This document shows positions 36,978 through 46,583 of a DNA stretch of 64,000 bases, in pieces. Made by a program: the position numbers and the translations under genes. The notes beneath the pieces are model-generated. The model saw only the letters and a list, made by a program, of their open reading frames with translations. It had not been told where the DNA came from and made no database searches. Numbering within the stretch: position 1 is the first letter of the stretch; the number at the start of each line of letters is the position of its first letter. This DNA comes from CTSoil-075 sp042610375 (GTDB lineage Bacteria; Bacillota; Negativicutes; DSM-13327). Location of the stretch: NCBI RefSeq assembly GCF_042610375.1, contig NZ_JBGJZL010000013.1:1-64000 (forward strand), written 5' to 3'.

Positions 36978-37851
36978 TGCAATCACCTTCTTGTTTCGTT
37001 AACCCTCCAGAAATAAACTGTACTGTACGTAAATAGTGAACCCCAGTACAAGTGCTTTCGATTGCCTCAATACAAGGAGGGCAGTTTTCAATTTTATCCA
37101 TAGGAAATAACACACCAACTACTGTACCACTGTGTGCAATATTGACGCCCACGGCTCCCCAGGATAAACCGATGGCAATCATATCTTCTAAATGAGGTTT
37201 ATATAAAATTTTTTGATTAGCCAAGGCGCTAATGGTCGCACCTTTACCAACCAAGGATATGTCCTTACTTGCAATTCCGTCCATGATTAAATTTATGGCA
37301 CGATGTACTTCAGATTCATTTTCTTGATTTAATTTTTTTAAATCCTGCCGTTGGTTAAAGTGTAATGTATCAATCTCTCCACCAACATCAAAAATTGCAA
37401 TATACATGGGAAGAGCATTTCCTAGATGTTGTCTTATGCGACCATGTACATGGTCAAAGAGTACAATACCAGGATAGAAGATACCATCCGTTGGTTCAAT
37501 GGATAGGGCAATATCAGCGATCTCATCCGGCGATAAGACTTTACCAGCACTTAAGGCAAGACTTTGGCACGCTGCACTAATATCTGCACTGCTAGAGGCC
37601 ATTCCCTTACCGAGTGGCAGATCCGATTTAACTTCTACTTGGAATTGCTGACCTTCTATTTTCAAATACTGCCTTGTTTTATCAATGGCAGTGATGACTT
37701 TACTGCCTATATTGGTGGGCACACATTCCCCAGTTCCTATAGTTACCTCTGAATATACATCAATTGGGCAAGTAATTAAAAAATTTTTCCCATTAATAGT
37801 ACCTTGTGCTAATTCGCCACACGAACCAGGGGCTTTGACAGTTACCTTCAT
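36955..37851 (-). CDS. pduX: L-threonine kinase (GHMP family)
   Basis: The product is 298 aa from the ATG at 37851 (GGAGAG seven bases upstream; an ATG five codons earlier overlaps the site). The GHMP ATP motif is PLGKGMASSSAD, with GSCGELAQG near the N-terminus as in PduX. It phosphorylates threonine for CobD. The adjacent cobD supports this over other GHMP kinases. A consensus promoter lies just upstream. Confidence 0.92.
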   Translation of the reverse strand: MKVTVKAPGSCGELAQGTINGKNFLITCPIDVYSEVTIGTGECVPTNIGSKVITAIDKTRQYLKIEGQQFQVEVKSDLPLGKGMASSSADISAACQSLALSAGKVLSPDEIADIALSIEPTDGIFYPGIVLFDHVHGRIRQHLGNALPMYIAIFDVGGEIDTLHFNQRQDLKKLNQENESEVHRAINLIMDGIASKDISLVGKGATISALANQKILYKPHLEDMIAIGLSWGAVGVNIAHSGTVVGVLFPMDKIENCPPCIEAIESTCTGVHYLRTVQFISGGLTKQEGDCNEWEQCS

Positions 37852-37891
37852 ATATATGCTCTCCATTATTTATCGATCCTATTTAAAGTTC

Positions 37892-37920
37892 ACTATATCG
37901 TCATGGATATTTTTTGTCAA
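37892..37920 (-). promoter_or_regulatory. sigma-A promoter for pduX-cobD-cobC
   Basis: On the minus strand TTGACA, a 17-base spacer and TATAGT lie about 40 bp before pduX. It gives these three genes expression independent of the riboswitch. Confidence 0.8.
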
Positions 37921-38002
37921 TAAGCAAACATCGCCTATATCACTTACTTTGCCAATAGCAACGTATGAAATACGTGGCGCAGACCCACAATTTTTCACAA
38001 AT

Positions 38003-38749
38003 TTAAAATAAAAAAACAAACAATACGATAATTTCGCCCAATTCACTCAGAGCGCCATAGATATCTCCAGTTAAACCACCGACTAACTTTGTAGCGTAGC
38101 GAGCAAATAACATCGTACACAAACTCACAATTCCTAAGCAGAGGATCGCTTGTTTACCTATCGGAATAATAAGCAGCAAGGTAAGGGCTATGCCAATATA
38201 TAACGTATATTTATCCGCATATTGAGCAAACGCTTTCCCAATACCATCTGGACGCGCATATGGAAATACAGTAATACCGACGAGCATAGCAAAACGACCA
38301 AGAATCGGCATTACAAAAAGAGACGATGGCAGTAATAGTGGTGACATCTCAGTGATCAATGACCATTTCAATAAGACAAGTAAGACAAAAGCCATGACAC
38401 CATTGGCCCCGACTCGGCTATCTTTCATAATTTCTAACATTCGTTCCTTAGAACGACCAGAAAAAAGACCATCCATCGTATCCATGAAACCATCACAATG
38501 CAATCCACCTGTTAGAACCACATTAGCAATCAACAATAAAATTGCTAATACATGAGGTGGCATATACACTCCAAAGAAGGGTAAGTACTCGGCAAATAAT
38601 TGATTGATCATAACCAACAAGATACCGAGTATACCTCCTATTAATGGAAAAAACTTTACGCTACGCCCAAAGCTTTCTGGTGACCATTCCGTTTGTTTGG
38701 CAACATAAATACGTGTTAAAAACTGTAACCCAGTGATAAAATGTTTCAT
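38003..38749 (-). CDS. cobS: adenosylcobinamide-GDP ribazoletransferase
   Basis: The product is 248 aa with six or so membrane helices and the CobS signature GGLHCDGFMDTMDGL. It joins adenosylcobinamide-GDP and alpha-ribazole in the inner membrane. It is the last gene of the riboswitch-controlled run. The gap of about 65 bp to cbiB contains no terminator. Confidence 0.95.
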   Translation of the reverse strand: MKHFITGLQFLTRIYVAKQTEWSPESFGRSVKFFPLIGGILGILLVMINQLFAEYLPFFGVYMPPHVLAILLLIANVVLTGGLHCDGFMDTMDGLFSGRSKERMLEIMKDSRVGANGVMAFVLLVLLKWSLITEMSPLLLPSSLFVMPILGRFAMLVGITVFPYARPDGIGKAFAQYADKYTLYIGIALTLLLIIPIGKQAILCLGIVSLCTMLFARYATKLVGGLTGDIYGALSELGEIIVLFVFLF

Positions 38750-38817
38750 TATTATAGACCTTTCATTCCCTAATTTATCCGATGAATAAGCCTGAGTCCC
38801 ACCTAATCAAGAATTCC

Positions 38818-39771
38818 TTATCTCCCCATGAATAAAAAGATAGTGATACCGATTGTAAACAACATGGTTGACACATACATCATCTGAATGGTTTGTTTAA
38901 TATGTATAGGACCAAGAACAGTGGTTGCCGTCCCCATATAAGCTCGCTGTGAGGCAACACCACCATAATAATTTAAACCACCTAAACGGATACCTAAGGC
39001 CCCAGCGACTCCTGCTTCTGCAAAACCGCTATTAGGACTAGGATGTTTGGCAGCATCTCTCCATATAGCAGTGATTGTACCATATACATTAAGACGTAAC
39101 AAGATAGCAGACAGTACTAAAAGTATCCCTGTTACACGCGCTGGGATATAGTTAAATACATCGTCAACCCGCGCAGAACACATACCAAAATCTCGATATT
39201 TGTCATTTTTATAGCCAACCATAGAATCTAAGGTGTTTACAGCTCGATATAAAAAGGCCAAGGGTACACCACCAATCATAAAGTAAAAAAGCGGTGAAAT
39301 AATACCATCAACGATATTTTCAGCGATGGTCTCAACTGTTGCTCTTGTCACCTCGGCAACATCTAGCTGATCTGTATCCCGCCCTACAATCCAGCCAACT
39401 TTATATTGGGCTTGTTTTAGATCTCCAGTGACAAGATAACGATGAATTTCATTCCCTGCTTTTGCTAAGCTATCAGGTGCAATGGTGAAACTTAGTAGGA
39501 TGGCTCCCCCTATAAATTGGGCCCAGGGGTGGATCATTCCTAATAAATTCATGATCCACCATGAAGTACCATATGTTATCCCGAGGACCAAAACGACAAG
39601 AACTCCACCTGTTACGTTTTTTAATAAAGACGAATGTTGTAGTTTTAACAATTTTCTTTCAAAAAATGCAATCAAATTACCAATCATCACAACAGGATGC
39701 AGACTCGAACGAGGATCACCGACTAACCGATCAATAATAACAGCCAGTAGTGGTAGATAAGCCTCCACCAC
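38818..39771 (-). CDS. cbiB: adenosylcobinamide-phosphate synthase
   Basis: The product is 317 aa, a polytopic membrane protein with DRLVGDPRSSLHPV at the N-terminus and PSPNSGFAEAGVAGALGI near 240, both CbiB signatures. It attaches aminopropanol phosphate (from CobD) to cobyric acid. The start overlaps the cbiP stop by one base (TAATG). Confidence 0.96.
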   Translation of the reverse strand: MVEAYLPLLAVIIDRLVGDPRSSLHPVVMIGNLIAFFERKLLKLQHSSLLKNVTGGVLVVLVLGITYGTSWWIMNLLGMIHPWAQFIGGAILLSFTIAPDSLAKAGNEIHRYLVTGDLKQAQYKVGWIVGRDTDQLDVAEVTRATVETIAENIVDGIISPLFYFMIGGVPLAFLYRAVNTLDSMVGYKNDKYRDFGMCSARVDDVFNYIPARVTGILLVLSAILLRLNVYGTITAIWRDAAKHPSPNSGFAEAGVAGALGIRLGGLNYYGGVASQRAYMGTATTVLGPIHIKQTIQMMYVSTMLFTIGITIFLFMGR

Positions 39772-41291
39772 TATTTTCCCTCCAACATTTGATAGACTAA
39801 ATCCATATTGAGGCTGCTTCTAACAGTATCAGCTAATCGGTTATAACTATTTTGTTTACGTGTATAGGTATCATTGATTTCTGTAATCGGTGCTAAGCCT
39901 TTGGCGACTCGCAGGGCATTTAGTAAGTCACGACGATATACATCATTATCAAAAATTCCATGAATGTAGGTCCCCATCACTCGTCCATCAGCACGTACTA
40001 CACCATCAGCTGAAGAAATTTCTTGTCCTGAACGACTAGTAATGGTGAAAGCATGCTGAACTGGGCTCAAAAAGTCCGTCCGTCCCATATGTATTTCGTA
40101 GCCAGTCAGATTATCACAAGTTGTCTCAAGTCCGAGGAAACCATTATGGCTACACTGAGCCGTAACTTGGTGAGTCACTTTATCAGCAGCAAAGGTGGTT
40201 TCAATATCAAGTAAACCCATCCCTTTGATCGTATCAAGATCAGATTCAGTATGCTCAGGATCATAGATTTGTTGACCAAGCATTTGATAACCGCCACAAA
40301 TACCAATCAGAGGCGTACCTTGATTGACCAATTTAATAATTTCGTCCTCATACCCCTGGGTGCGTAAATAGGATAAATCTTCAATCGTATTTTTACTGCC
40401 CGGCAATATGATTAAATCAGGATTGCCAATAGGCTCGCCTGGACGGATATAACGAACGCTGGCATCAATTTCAGTCGTAAACGCATCAAAATCCGTAAAA
40501 TTCGAGATCTTCGGTGTTCGCATGACCGCAATATCTAATTCTTTTATTTGATTACTCTGCTTATCATCAAGAGAAACAGAATCTTCATCGTCAATCCCGA
40601 GTTGATCAAGATGAGGTACTACACCAACGACAGGTTTACCTGTTTTTGCTTCCAAAAAGTCTAAGGCTGGTTTTAATAAATCAATATCACCACGGAATTT
40701 GTTAATGATAATACCTTTTACTAATGCTCGTTCATCTGGTTCTAGTAATTCTAAAGTACCTACAACAGATGCTAATGCACCGCCACGATCAATATCTGCA
40801 ATTAATAGTACAGGAGCTGTTAACATTTTGGCAATGCGCATATTGACAATATCATTCGCCTTTAAATTAACTTCAGCTGGACTGCCTGCTCCTTCAATTA
40901 CAATGGTGTCAAATTCGGATCCTAGTTTATCCAAACATTCTTTAATAACGCCGAGTGCTTTTAGACTGTACCCAGTATGATATTCTTTGGCTGACATATT
41001 GCCAATGGGTTTCCCCATTAAAACCACTTGTGAACACGAATTTCCCGTGGGTTTTAACAGTACTGGATTCATTTCGACAAAAGGTTCAAGACCAGCAGCT
41101 TCAGCTTGGGCTACTTGCGCTCGTCCCATTTCTCCACCTGTTTTCGTGACATAAGAATTAAGGGCCATATTTTGCGCTTTAAAGGGTACAACTTTTTGCC
41201 CATCTTGCAAAAAAATACGACACAAAGCCGTTGTCAGTATACTTTTCCCTACATGTGAGCTTGTCCCTTGGAGCATAATCGTTTGAGCCAT
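39771..41291 (-). CDS. cbiP: cobyric acid synthase
   Basis: The product is 506 aa. An N-terminal dethiobiotin-synthetase-like domain carries QGTSSHVGKS; a C-terminal class I glutamine amidotransferase-like domain carries the Cys in GICGGYQMLG and a late His in GTYIHGIFDN. It amidates four side chains of adenosylcobyrinic acid a,c-diamide. It lies seven bases after cobU. Confidence 0.97.
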   Translation of the reverse strand: MAQTIMLQGTSSHVGKSILTTALCRIFLQDGQKVVPFKAQNMALNSYVTKTGGEMGRAQVAQAEAAGLEPFVEMNPVLLKPTGNSCSQVVLMGKPIGNMSAKEYHTGYSLKALGVIKECLDKLGSEFDTIVIEGAGSPAEVNLKANDIVNMRIAKMLTAPVLLIADIDRGGALASVVGTLELLEPDERALVKGIIINKFRGDIDLLKPALDFLEAKTGKPVVGVVPHLDQLGIDDEDSVSLDDKQSNQIKELDIAVMRTPKISNFTDFDAFTTEIDASVRYIRPGEPIGNPDLIILPGSKNTIEDLSYLRTQGYEDEIIKLVNQGTPLIGICGGYQMLGQQIYDPEHTESDLDTIKGMGLLDIETTFAADKVTHQVTAQCSHNGFLGLETTCDNLTGYEIHMGRTDFLSPVQHAFTITSRSGQEISSADGVVRADGRVMGTYIHGIFDNDVYRRDLLNALRVAKGLAPITEINDTYTRKQNSYNRLADTVRSSLNMDLVYQMLEGK

Positions 41292-41298
41292 ACGACTA

Positions 41299-41871
41299 CT
41301 ACACCTCCCTATTAAAATTGACTGCTATTTTTTTCAGTTCTACAGTTAACCCACTCACGACCAAATAAACTTCATCCGCCACGGCTGCCACCTTTTGATT
41401 AGCAGATCCAGAGAGATCACGGTACTGGCGCGCCAAGGCATTACTCGGCACGATTCCCATACCCACCTCGTTCGTTACAAAGATCACTGTGGTCTTCGTT
41501 TTTTGGGCACTCATGATGAGTTTATCAATTTGTTCTATCATATATTGGTATTTGTCTTCAGGCTCCTGAGAACCATTGGGATCCAATAGTAAATTACTTG
41601 TATATAGAGTCAAACAATCGAATAAAATAACCTTTGACCCTTGAGCGGCTTGTTCGATTGCCAAATGAGCATCATAAGGTGCTTCAAAAGTTTGCCATTG
41701 ATCGGCACGGCGCTGACGATGAAGAGCAACACGTGACTCCATTTCTTGGTCGTAAATTTGAGCTGTGGCAATATAAGCTAAGGGGCCACCTTGTGAAATC
41801 GCATATTGTTCAGCCGCCAAACTTTTTCCGCTTCTAGCTCCACCTGTGAATAGGATGATTTTTCCCTTCAT
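41299..41871 (-). CDS. cobU: adenosylcobinamide kinase / guanylyltransferase
   Basis: The product is 190 aa. The P-loop is GGARSGKS near the N-terminus; FDCLTLYTSNLL and TNEVGMGIVP are typical CobU motifs. It phosphorylates adenosylcobinamide and adds GMP. It follows cbiA with a two-base gap. Confidence 0.96.
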   Translation of the reverse strand: MKGKIILFTGGARSGKSLAAEQYAISQGGPLAYIATAQIYDQEMESRVALHRQRRADQWQTFEAPYDAHLAIEQAAQGSKVILFDCLTLYTSNLLLDPNGSQEPEDKYQYMIEQIDKLIMSAQKTKTTVIFVTNEVGMGIVPSNALARQYRDLSGSANQKVAAVADEVYLVVSGLTVELKKIAVNFNREV

Positions 41872-41873
41872 GG

Positions 41874-43277
41874 TTATTCTTCTCCTCTAGGTACTTCTAG
41901 TGCCTTTGAGTTAAACTCGTTACATTTTGTAATGAAATGACTTGCCGCTTGCTCATGACCTGTAAAATGCATATGTAAATAAGATGCAAGTACATTTCCA
42001 TGAGCATATCCTCCTGGATAAACAGCACCTGTACGGGTTTTCTTAAATTCAAAAGCCCATGGAAATGCCCCTAAACTCTCATCAATATCCATGAGAGAAA
42101 AATGAAACTCATGACCACGCATGGAATGACCAGCCTCACATAATACATTATCCTTAAGAGCTGTCGCTTCCACATAGCCTACCGTTTGCAGCTTAGATTG
42201 CATACTGCAAATCGCCGGAATGGCACCGACCATCTCATAGTGCTGTCCATCAAAATCCACAATTTTCTGCGTCAAATACATAAAGCCACCACACTCAGCA
42301 TAGATGGGCATGCCATTCTTGCAAGCTTCATAAATTGATTGGCGCATAGTGATATTACTAGAAAGTTCACGGACAAACATTTCAGGGAAACCGCCACCAA
42401 ATAATAAACCATCAACCTTAGGTAACTGCTTATCATTCAAAGGACTAAAGGGTACAATCTCTGCTCCCATACTTTTTAACACGTCAAGGCTTTCTGGATA
42501 ATAAAAAGAAAAGGCTTCATCTTGAGCGACACCAATTCGTACAATGGGTGACTGGTGTATCACATCCTGATTCTCTCTGATCGAAGGTAATTCAGGAGCG
42601 TTATTAGCAATGGAAATGATTTGCTCAAGATCCACTTGCGCAGAAATTTGTGCGCATAATTCAGCAATCCGATCAGAAGCATTATGTTCCGTGACAGGCG
42701 TTAATCCAAGATGTCGTTCTGGCATACTAATGCCTTCATTTCGATAAATAGAACCAAGTACAGGAATGTTGATGCGCTCTAAAGCATCACTAACCATTTT
42801 TTGATGTGAAGGGGAACCTAATCGATTCACAATCACTCCAACGACATTCACATCTTGATCATACATCTTATATCCTAGAGCAATCGCAGCTGCACTTTCA
42901 CCCATGGATTTAGCATCAATCACGAGTACTACAGGCGCTTTGAGCAGTTTTGCAATGGTTGCTGTACTACTTACACCTTGACGGCCCCCATCATAAAGAC
43001 CCATGACCCCTTCAACAATGACGAGATCATTATCAGCCGCTGTTTTAGTAAAAATAGGAACTACTTTATCCGTTGGTACTAACCATGTATCTAAATTATG
43101 AGCAACTTTGCCACTCGCCAATTGATGATAACCTGGGTCAATATAATCAGGCCCTACCTTATAGGATTGGACATTGAGTCCTTGCTGTTTAAGCGCAGCT
43201 AATAATCCTGTCACAATTGTCGTTTTACCGACACCACTATGGGTACCTGCAATAATAATCCTTGGTATCTTTGCCAT
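41874..43277 (-). CDS. cbiA: cobyrinate a,c-diamide synthase
   Basis: The product is 467 aa. P-loop GTHSGVGKTT opens the synthetase domain; the C-terminal glutaminase-like domain has AECGGFMYLT (nucleophile Cys) and a SYLHMHF end. It amidates side chains a and c of cob(II)yrinate. AGGGCGGTG precedes the ATG. A 135-bp gap with a hairpin separates it from cbiC. Confidence 0.96.
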   Translation of the reverse strand: MAKIPRIIIAGTHSGVGKTTIVTGLLAALKQQGLNVQSYKVGPDYIDPGYHQLASGKVAHNLDTWLVPTDKVVPIFTKTAADNDLVIVEGVMGLYDGGRQGVSSTATIAKLLKAPVVLVIDAKSMGESAAAIALGYKMYDQDVNVVGVIVNRLGSPSHQKMVSDALERINIPVLGSIYRNEGISMPERHLGLTPVTEHNASDRIAELCAQISAQVDLEQIISIANNAPELPSIRENQDVIHQSPIVRIGVAQDEAFSFYYPESLDVLKSMGAEIVPFSPLNDKQLPKVDGLLFGGGFPEMFVRELSSNITMRQSIYEACKNGMPIYAECGGFMYLTQKIVDFDGQHYEMVGAIPAICSMQSKLQTVGYVEATALKDNVLCEAGHSMRGHEFHFSLMDIDESLGAFPWAFEFKKTRTGAVYPGGYAHGNVLASYLHMHFTGHEQAASHFITKCNEFNSKALEVPRGEE

Positions 43278-43319
43278 AATTCACCGCCCTCTTTCATACT
43301 CTATACCTTATCTGACATG

Positions 43320-43360
43320 AAAGAGGCAGCAACAGCTCACCTGTATAGCCGCCTCTTTTT
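43320..43360. terminator. hairpin in the cbiC-cbiA gap
   Basis: AAAGAGGCAGC pairs with GCCGCCTCTTT (one mismatch) around a 17-base loop. A T-run follows only on the plus strand. On the coding (minus) strand it may be a partial terminator or an RNA-stability element within the operon. Confidence 0.5.
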
Positions 43361-43412
43361 AAAAATGACTTCACTATAACATCGTTAACATTGATGATTC
43401 ACGTCATATTGT

Positions 43413-44042
43413 TTACCGTTTATGCATATAAAGCAGTGCATTGGTAGTCGCAGCAGCAATCGGGCTGCCACCTTTATTCCCACGAACAGTGATATAAGGT
43501 ACTGGAGACGTTTCAGCTAAGAAATCCTTTGATTCGGCCGCACCAACAAAACCTACAGGTACGCCAATAATCAACGCTGGACGTATATTAGTTTCTTTCA
43601 TCATATTCAGCACTTCAAACAAAGCTGTAGGTGCATTGCCAATGGCGACAATGGAACCATGGAGTTTTTCGCCAAAGGTACGCATGGCGACCATAGAGCG
43701 GGTAATGCCAAGTTCTTTAGCTGTTGCAGCGACCTCTGCATCGCCAATCAAACAATGGACCGTGCCGCCATTTTCAGCTAAACGAGTTTTATTAATACCC
43801 GTACGAACCATCTCGACATCACAGAAAATATCACAACCAGCAGCGAGGGCTGCGCATCCTGCGGCAATCGCTTCGGGATGAATTTCAATGACTTTAGAAT
43901 ATTCAGGATCGCCAGCGGCATGAATGATTCTTGAAAATACTTTGGTAGCTTCTGGTGATAAATTAAGACTTGCTAAATAAGGAGCAATAATCTCCATACT
44001 ACGCTCTTCAATGACCATAGGTTCAGTAATGTATTTCATCAT
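43413..44042 (-). CDS. cbiC: cobalt-precorrin-8 methylmutase
   Basis: The product is 209 aa with the catalytic His in SRIIHAAGDPEY and PVGFVGAAESK near the C-terminus, both CbiC/CobH signatures. It moves the C-11 methyl to C-12 to give cobyrinate. It overlaps cbiJ by four bases. Confidence 0.96.
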   Translation of the reverse strand: MMKYITEPMVIEERSMEIIAPYLASLNLSPEATKVFSRIIHAAGDPEYSKVIEIHPEAIAAGCAALAAGCDIFCDVEMVRTGINKTRLAENGGTVHCLIGDAEVAATAKELGITRSMVAMRTFGEKLHGSIVAIGNAPTALFEVLNMMKETNIRPALIIGVPVGFVGAAESKDFLAETSPVPYITVRGNKGGSPIAAATTNALLYMHKR

Positions 44043-44800
44043 TGGGCCTCCTTAATAAATTTGATTACATCTTCAATTGCATAGACAATTTTCCTATAGT
44101 GAATGGTCGGTCGATCAATGACGACAAGGGGGAGGCCAAGGGCCATAGCAGCTGTTATTTTTGTATCACTGCCGCCCACTTGACCACTGTTTTTAGTGAC
44201 AATTACATCCGCTTCGTATTCTTTAAATAAAGCCATATTCAGTTCATGGGAGAAGGGACCTTGTATGGCGATAATATCTTTTGGTGAAAAACCAAGATCA
44301 ATACACTCCGTTAATACACTGGGTTCAGGCAGTACACGGGCAATGATGCGATGATGTGCTAAACAGGCTGCATCCTTAAATAGTTTCAGATGGCGACTGC
44401 CTGTCGTGAGAAAAATACTTTTCCCTAAGACGGCCACTTTTTCGATTGCCTGCTGATAATCAGTGACTACATGCAAGCCTTCATATGATGGCATAGCAGC
44501 CCGAGGCCGTTCATAACGAATATATTGAGTTCCTGTTTTTTCGCACGCTAGCATCCCATTTTGAGAAACATTTACAGCATAAGGATGACTTGCATCCACC
44601 ATGATTTCAATCCCATTGCGAGTGATCAATTCGGCAAGACCATGTTCATCCAAAGGTCCTGTGTGAACACAAACATTTTCAAGCTGAATTAATTCTCCCC
44701 CATACTGGCTAAAGGCAGAGGCCATCACCTGGTAACCGGCCTTAGCTAATAAGGCGATTAAATCCCGCCCGTCTTTCGTCCCAGCCAGTACTAAAATCAT
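44039..44800 (-). CDS. cbiJ: cobalt-precorrin-6A reductase
   Basis: The product is 253 aa, a CbiJ/CobK-type reductase with an N-terminal LAGTKDGRDL nucleotide-binding segment, DASHPYA near 92 and VTKNSGQVGG near 207. It reduces cobalt-precorrin-6A with a pyridine nucleotide. Four-base overlaps on both sides place it firmly in the operon. Confidence 0.94.
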   Translation of the reverse strand: MILVLAGTKDGRDLIALLAKAGYQVMASAFSQYGGELIQLENVCVHTGPLDEHGLAELITRNGIEIMVDASHPYAVNVSQNGMLACEKTGTQYIRYERPRAAMPSYEGLHVVTDYQQAIEKVAVLGKSIFLTTGSRHLKLFKDAACLAHHRIIARVLPEPSVLTECIDLGFSPKDIIAIQGPFSHELNMALFKEYEADVIVTKNSGQVGGSDTKITAAMALGLPLVVIDRPTIHYRKIVYAIEDVIKFIKEAQ

Positions 44801-45621
44801 ACTTTATAACCGCGAGGGGTAATCATCCGGCCTTCTTGGATATACGTTTGGCTATTACCGATAATGACTAAGGAAAACATATCAATAAATTCATTGGTAA
44901 AGTCATCTAGGTTAGAAAGAGTCATATTTTCCCCTTCTCTTGTGGCATGATGAACGATACCAACTGGAGTAGAAGCTAAGCGATGTTTTAAGGCAATTTC
45001 CCGTACTTCTTGAATTTGGCTAGTACGACGTTTACTTTTTGGATTATAAAGGGCAATGACAAAATCACCAGCAGATGCCATCTCTACGCGTTTTTTAATC
45101 ACATCCCATGGAGTTAACAAATCACTGAGACTAATGACCGCAAAGTCATGCATTAAAGGTGCGCCTAAAATAGCCGCTGATGCGCCTACAGCGCTAATTC
45201 CTGGAATGATATTCACTTCAGGACGAATGTCTGCTGGGTACTTCATAGCAAGCTCGAGGACTAACCCCGCCATACCATAAACCCCTGGATCACCACTGGA
45301 AATAACAGCGACTTTTTTTCCTGCCAAGGCTTCTTCGACTGCCTTTTGGCAACGCTCTACTTCTTGCATCATAGCTGTACCAATCACTGGTTTATCCGTT
45401 AGTAAGTCTGCGACGAGTTCAATATATGTATTGTAACCCACTACAACATCGGCATTTTTAATGCTTTCTAAGGCTCGTGGCGTCATATCAATTAAACTGC
45501 CTGGTCCGATTCCAATGACTGCGATTTCACCGGGGCAATGGCCACCGTTACATTTTTGTATTTCGTTTTGGGAAGCAGAAGTTTGTTCGTCTGCCCCATT
45601 AAGATTGCTGCTGCTGCACAT
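44797..45621 (-). CDS. cbiH: cobalt-precorrin-3B/4 C17-methyltransferase with N-terminal extension
   Basis: The product is 274 aa. The SAM-dependent methyltransferase fold begins at about residue 33 (IAVIGIGPGS), with the VGYNTYIELV and SSGDPGVYGMAG motifs following. The preceding 32 residues include C2, C24 and C29 and have no in-frame alternative start, so translation must begin at 45621 (GGAGTGGG upstream). The first 130 bases overlap the end of cbiG in another frame, unusually long for this operon. The cysteines could bind metal, but that is speculation. Confidence 0.93.
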   Translation of the reverse strand: MCSSSNLNGADEQTSASQNEIQKCNGGHCPGEIAVIGIGPGSLIDMTPRALESIKNADVVVGYNTYIELVADLLTDKPVIGTAMMQEVERCQKAVEEALAGKKVAVISSGDPGVYGMAGLVLELAMKYPADIRPEVNIIPGISAVGASAAILGAPLMHDFAVISLSDLLTPWDVIKKRVEMASAGDFVIALYNPKSKRRTSQIQEVREIALKHRLASTPVGIVHHATREGENMTLSNLDDFTNEFIDMFSLVIIGNSQTYIQEGRMITPRGYKV

Positions 45622-46583
45622 ACATTTCCCACTCCTATTTGTTTTTGTACGAAACTTGATACATCAAGTTGATATTCATCGATACATTGTTGTAATTCTT
45701 CATTTGAAAAAAAATGGCTAGGTACAGCCAATTGCTCAATAAGAGCTAAAAGGCCAACCTCGTCTTGCTTTACTACGGTGCTACCAATCATGGCGATATG
45801 CGAAGTGGTAGAACCAATGCTCTGACAAGCCGCAGTTACAGCCGCTAAAATATCAGCGACTGGGGTATCTCGTCTACATCCAATCCCTACTGCAAGAGGT
45901 ATGGAACGTAAATAAAGATGTGGCTTATTCACCGCAAGGGTTTCATCTGTAACGAGGACTGCGGCATCATAGCGAGCTGTCGTCACGTCCTCTATAGTAT
46001 CCAATCGAATACCAAGTTTTTCAGCAGTTTGTGTATAAAACTCTTGATTAGGTATTCTTTTATCAATAAAAAATCGGACTTGGTCACCGTGAACAATGGC
46101 ACCATTAATTTGTTTTAAAGCTGAAAAAGGCTGAATATCCCGATTTAACTTGACTGCTAACACATCGGCAGCGGGTTTTTTACCAACATCTGTTGCCGTT
46201 GTAATCACAGGTATTGCGCCAATTCGATGTCCAATCATTTCACAAAGCTCATTAGCGCCGCCAATATGTCCTGCCAGCAAACTAATGGCATATTGCCCTT
46301 GTTCATCCATGACGACAACGGCAGGATCAATCCGTTTATCTTGAATATAGGGTGCAATGACGCGCACCACAATTCCTGTCGCCATAATAAAAATAAATCC
46401 TTCATAACGAGAAAAGCTCTTAGAAATCAGTGTACTCAGTGAGTCATAAGAGGCATGACCTAAGGGATTGCGTCCCTCTTTTGCAAATAGTTCGATTTGA
46501 TGACCTACTAGTCTCAGTTGGTCTGCTAACTGATTTGCCAGTTTTGCGCCTTGATTTGTCACTGAAATTACAGCGAGTTTCAT
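45492..46583 (-). CDS. cbiG: cobalt-precorrin-5A hydrolase
   Basis: The product is 363 aa. The N-terminal domain has GHIGGANEL and TTATDVGKKPAAD; the C-terminal domain has GIGCRRDT and GVGNVCAAAAIL, both standard for CbiG. It opens the delta-lactone ring and releases acetaldehyde, a step specific to the anaerobic route. It overlaps cbiF by four bases. Confidence 0.96.
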   Translation of the reverse strand: MKLAVISVTNQGAKLANQLADQLRLVGHQIELFAKEGRNPLGHASYDSLSTLISKSFSRYEGFIFIMATGIVVRVIAPYIQDKRIDPAVVVMDEQGQYAISLLAGHIGGANELCEMIGHRIGAIPVITTATDVGKKPAADVLAVKLNRDIQPFSALKQINGAIVHGDQVRFFIDKRIPNQEFYTQTAEKLGIRLDTIEDVTTARYDAAVLVTDETLAVNKPHLYLRSIPLAVGIGCRRDTPVADILAAVTAACQSIGSTTSHIAMIGSTVVKQDEVGLLALIEQLAVPSHFFSNEELQQCIDEYQLDVSSFVQKQIGVGNVCAAAAILMGQTNKLLLPKTKYKNVTVAIAPVKSQSLESDQAV

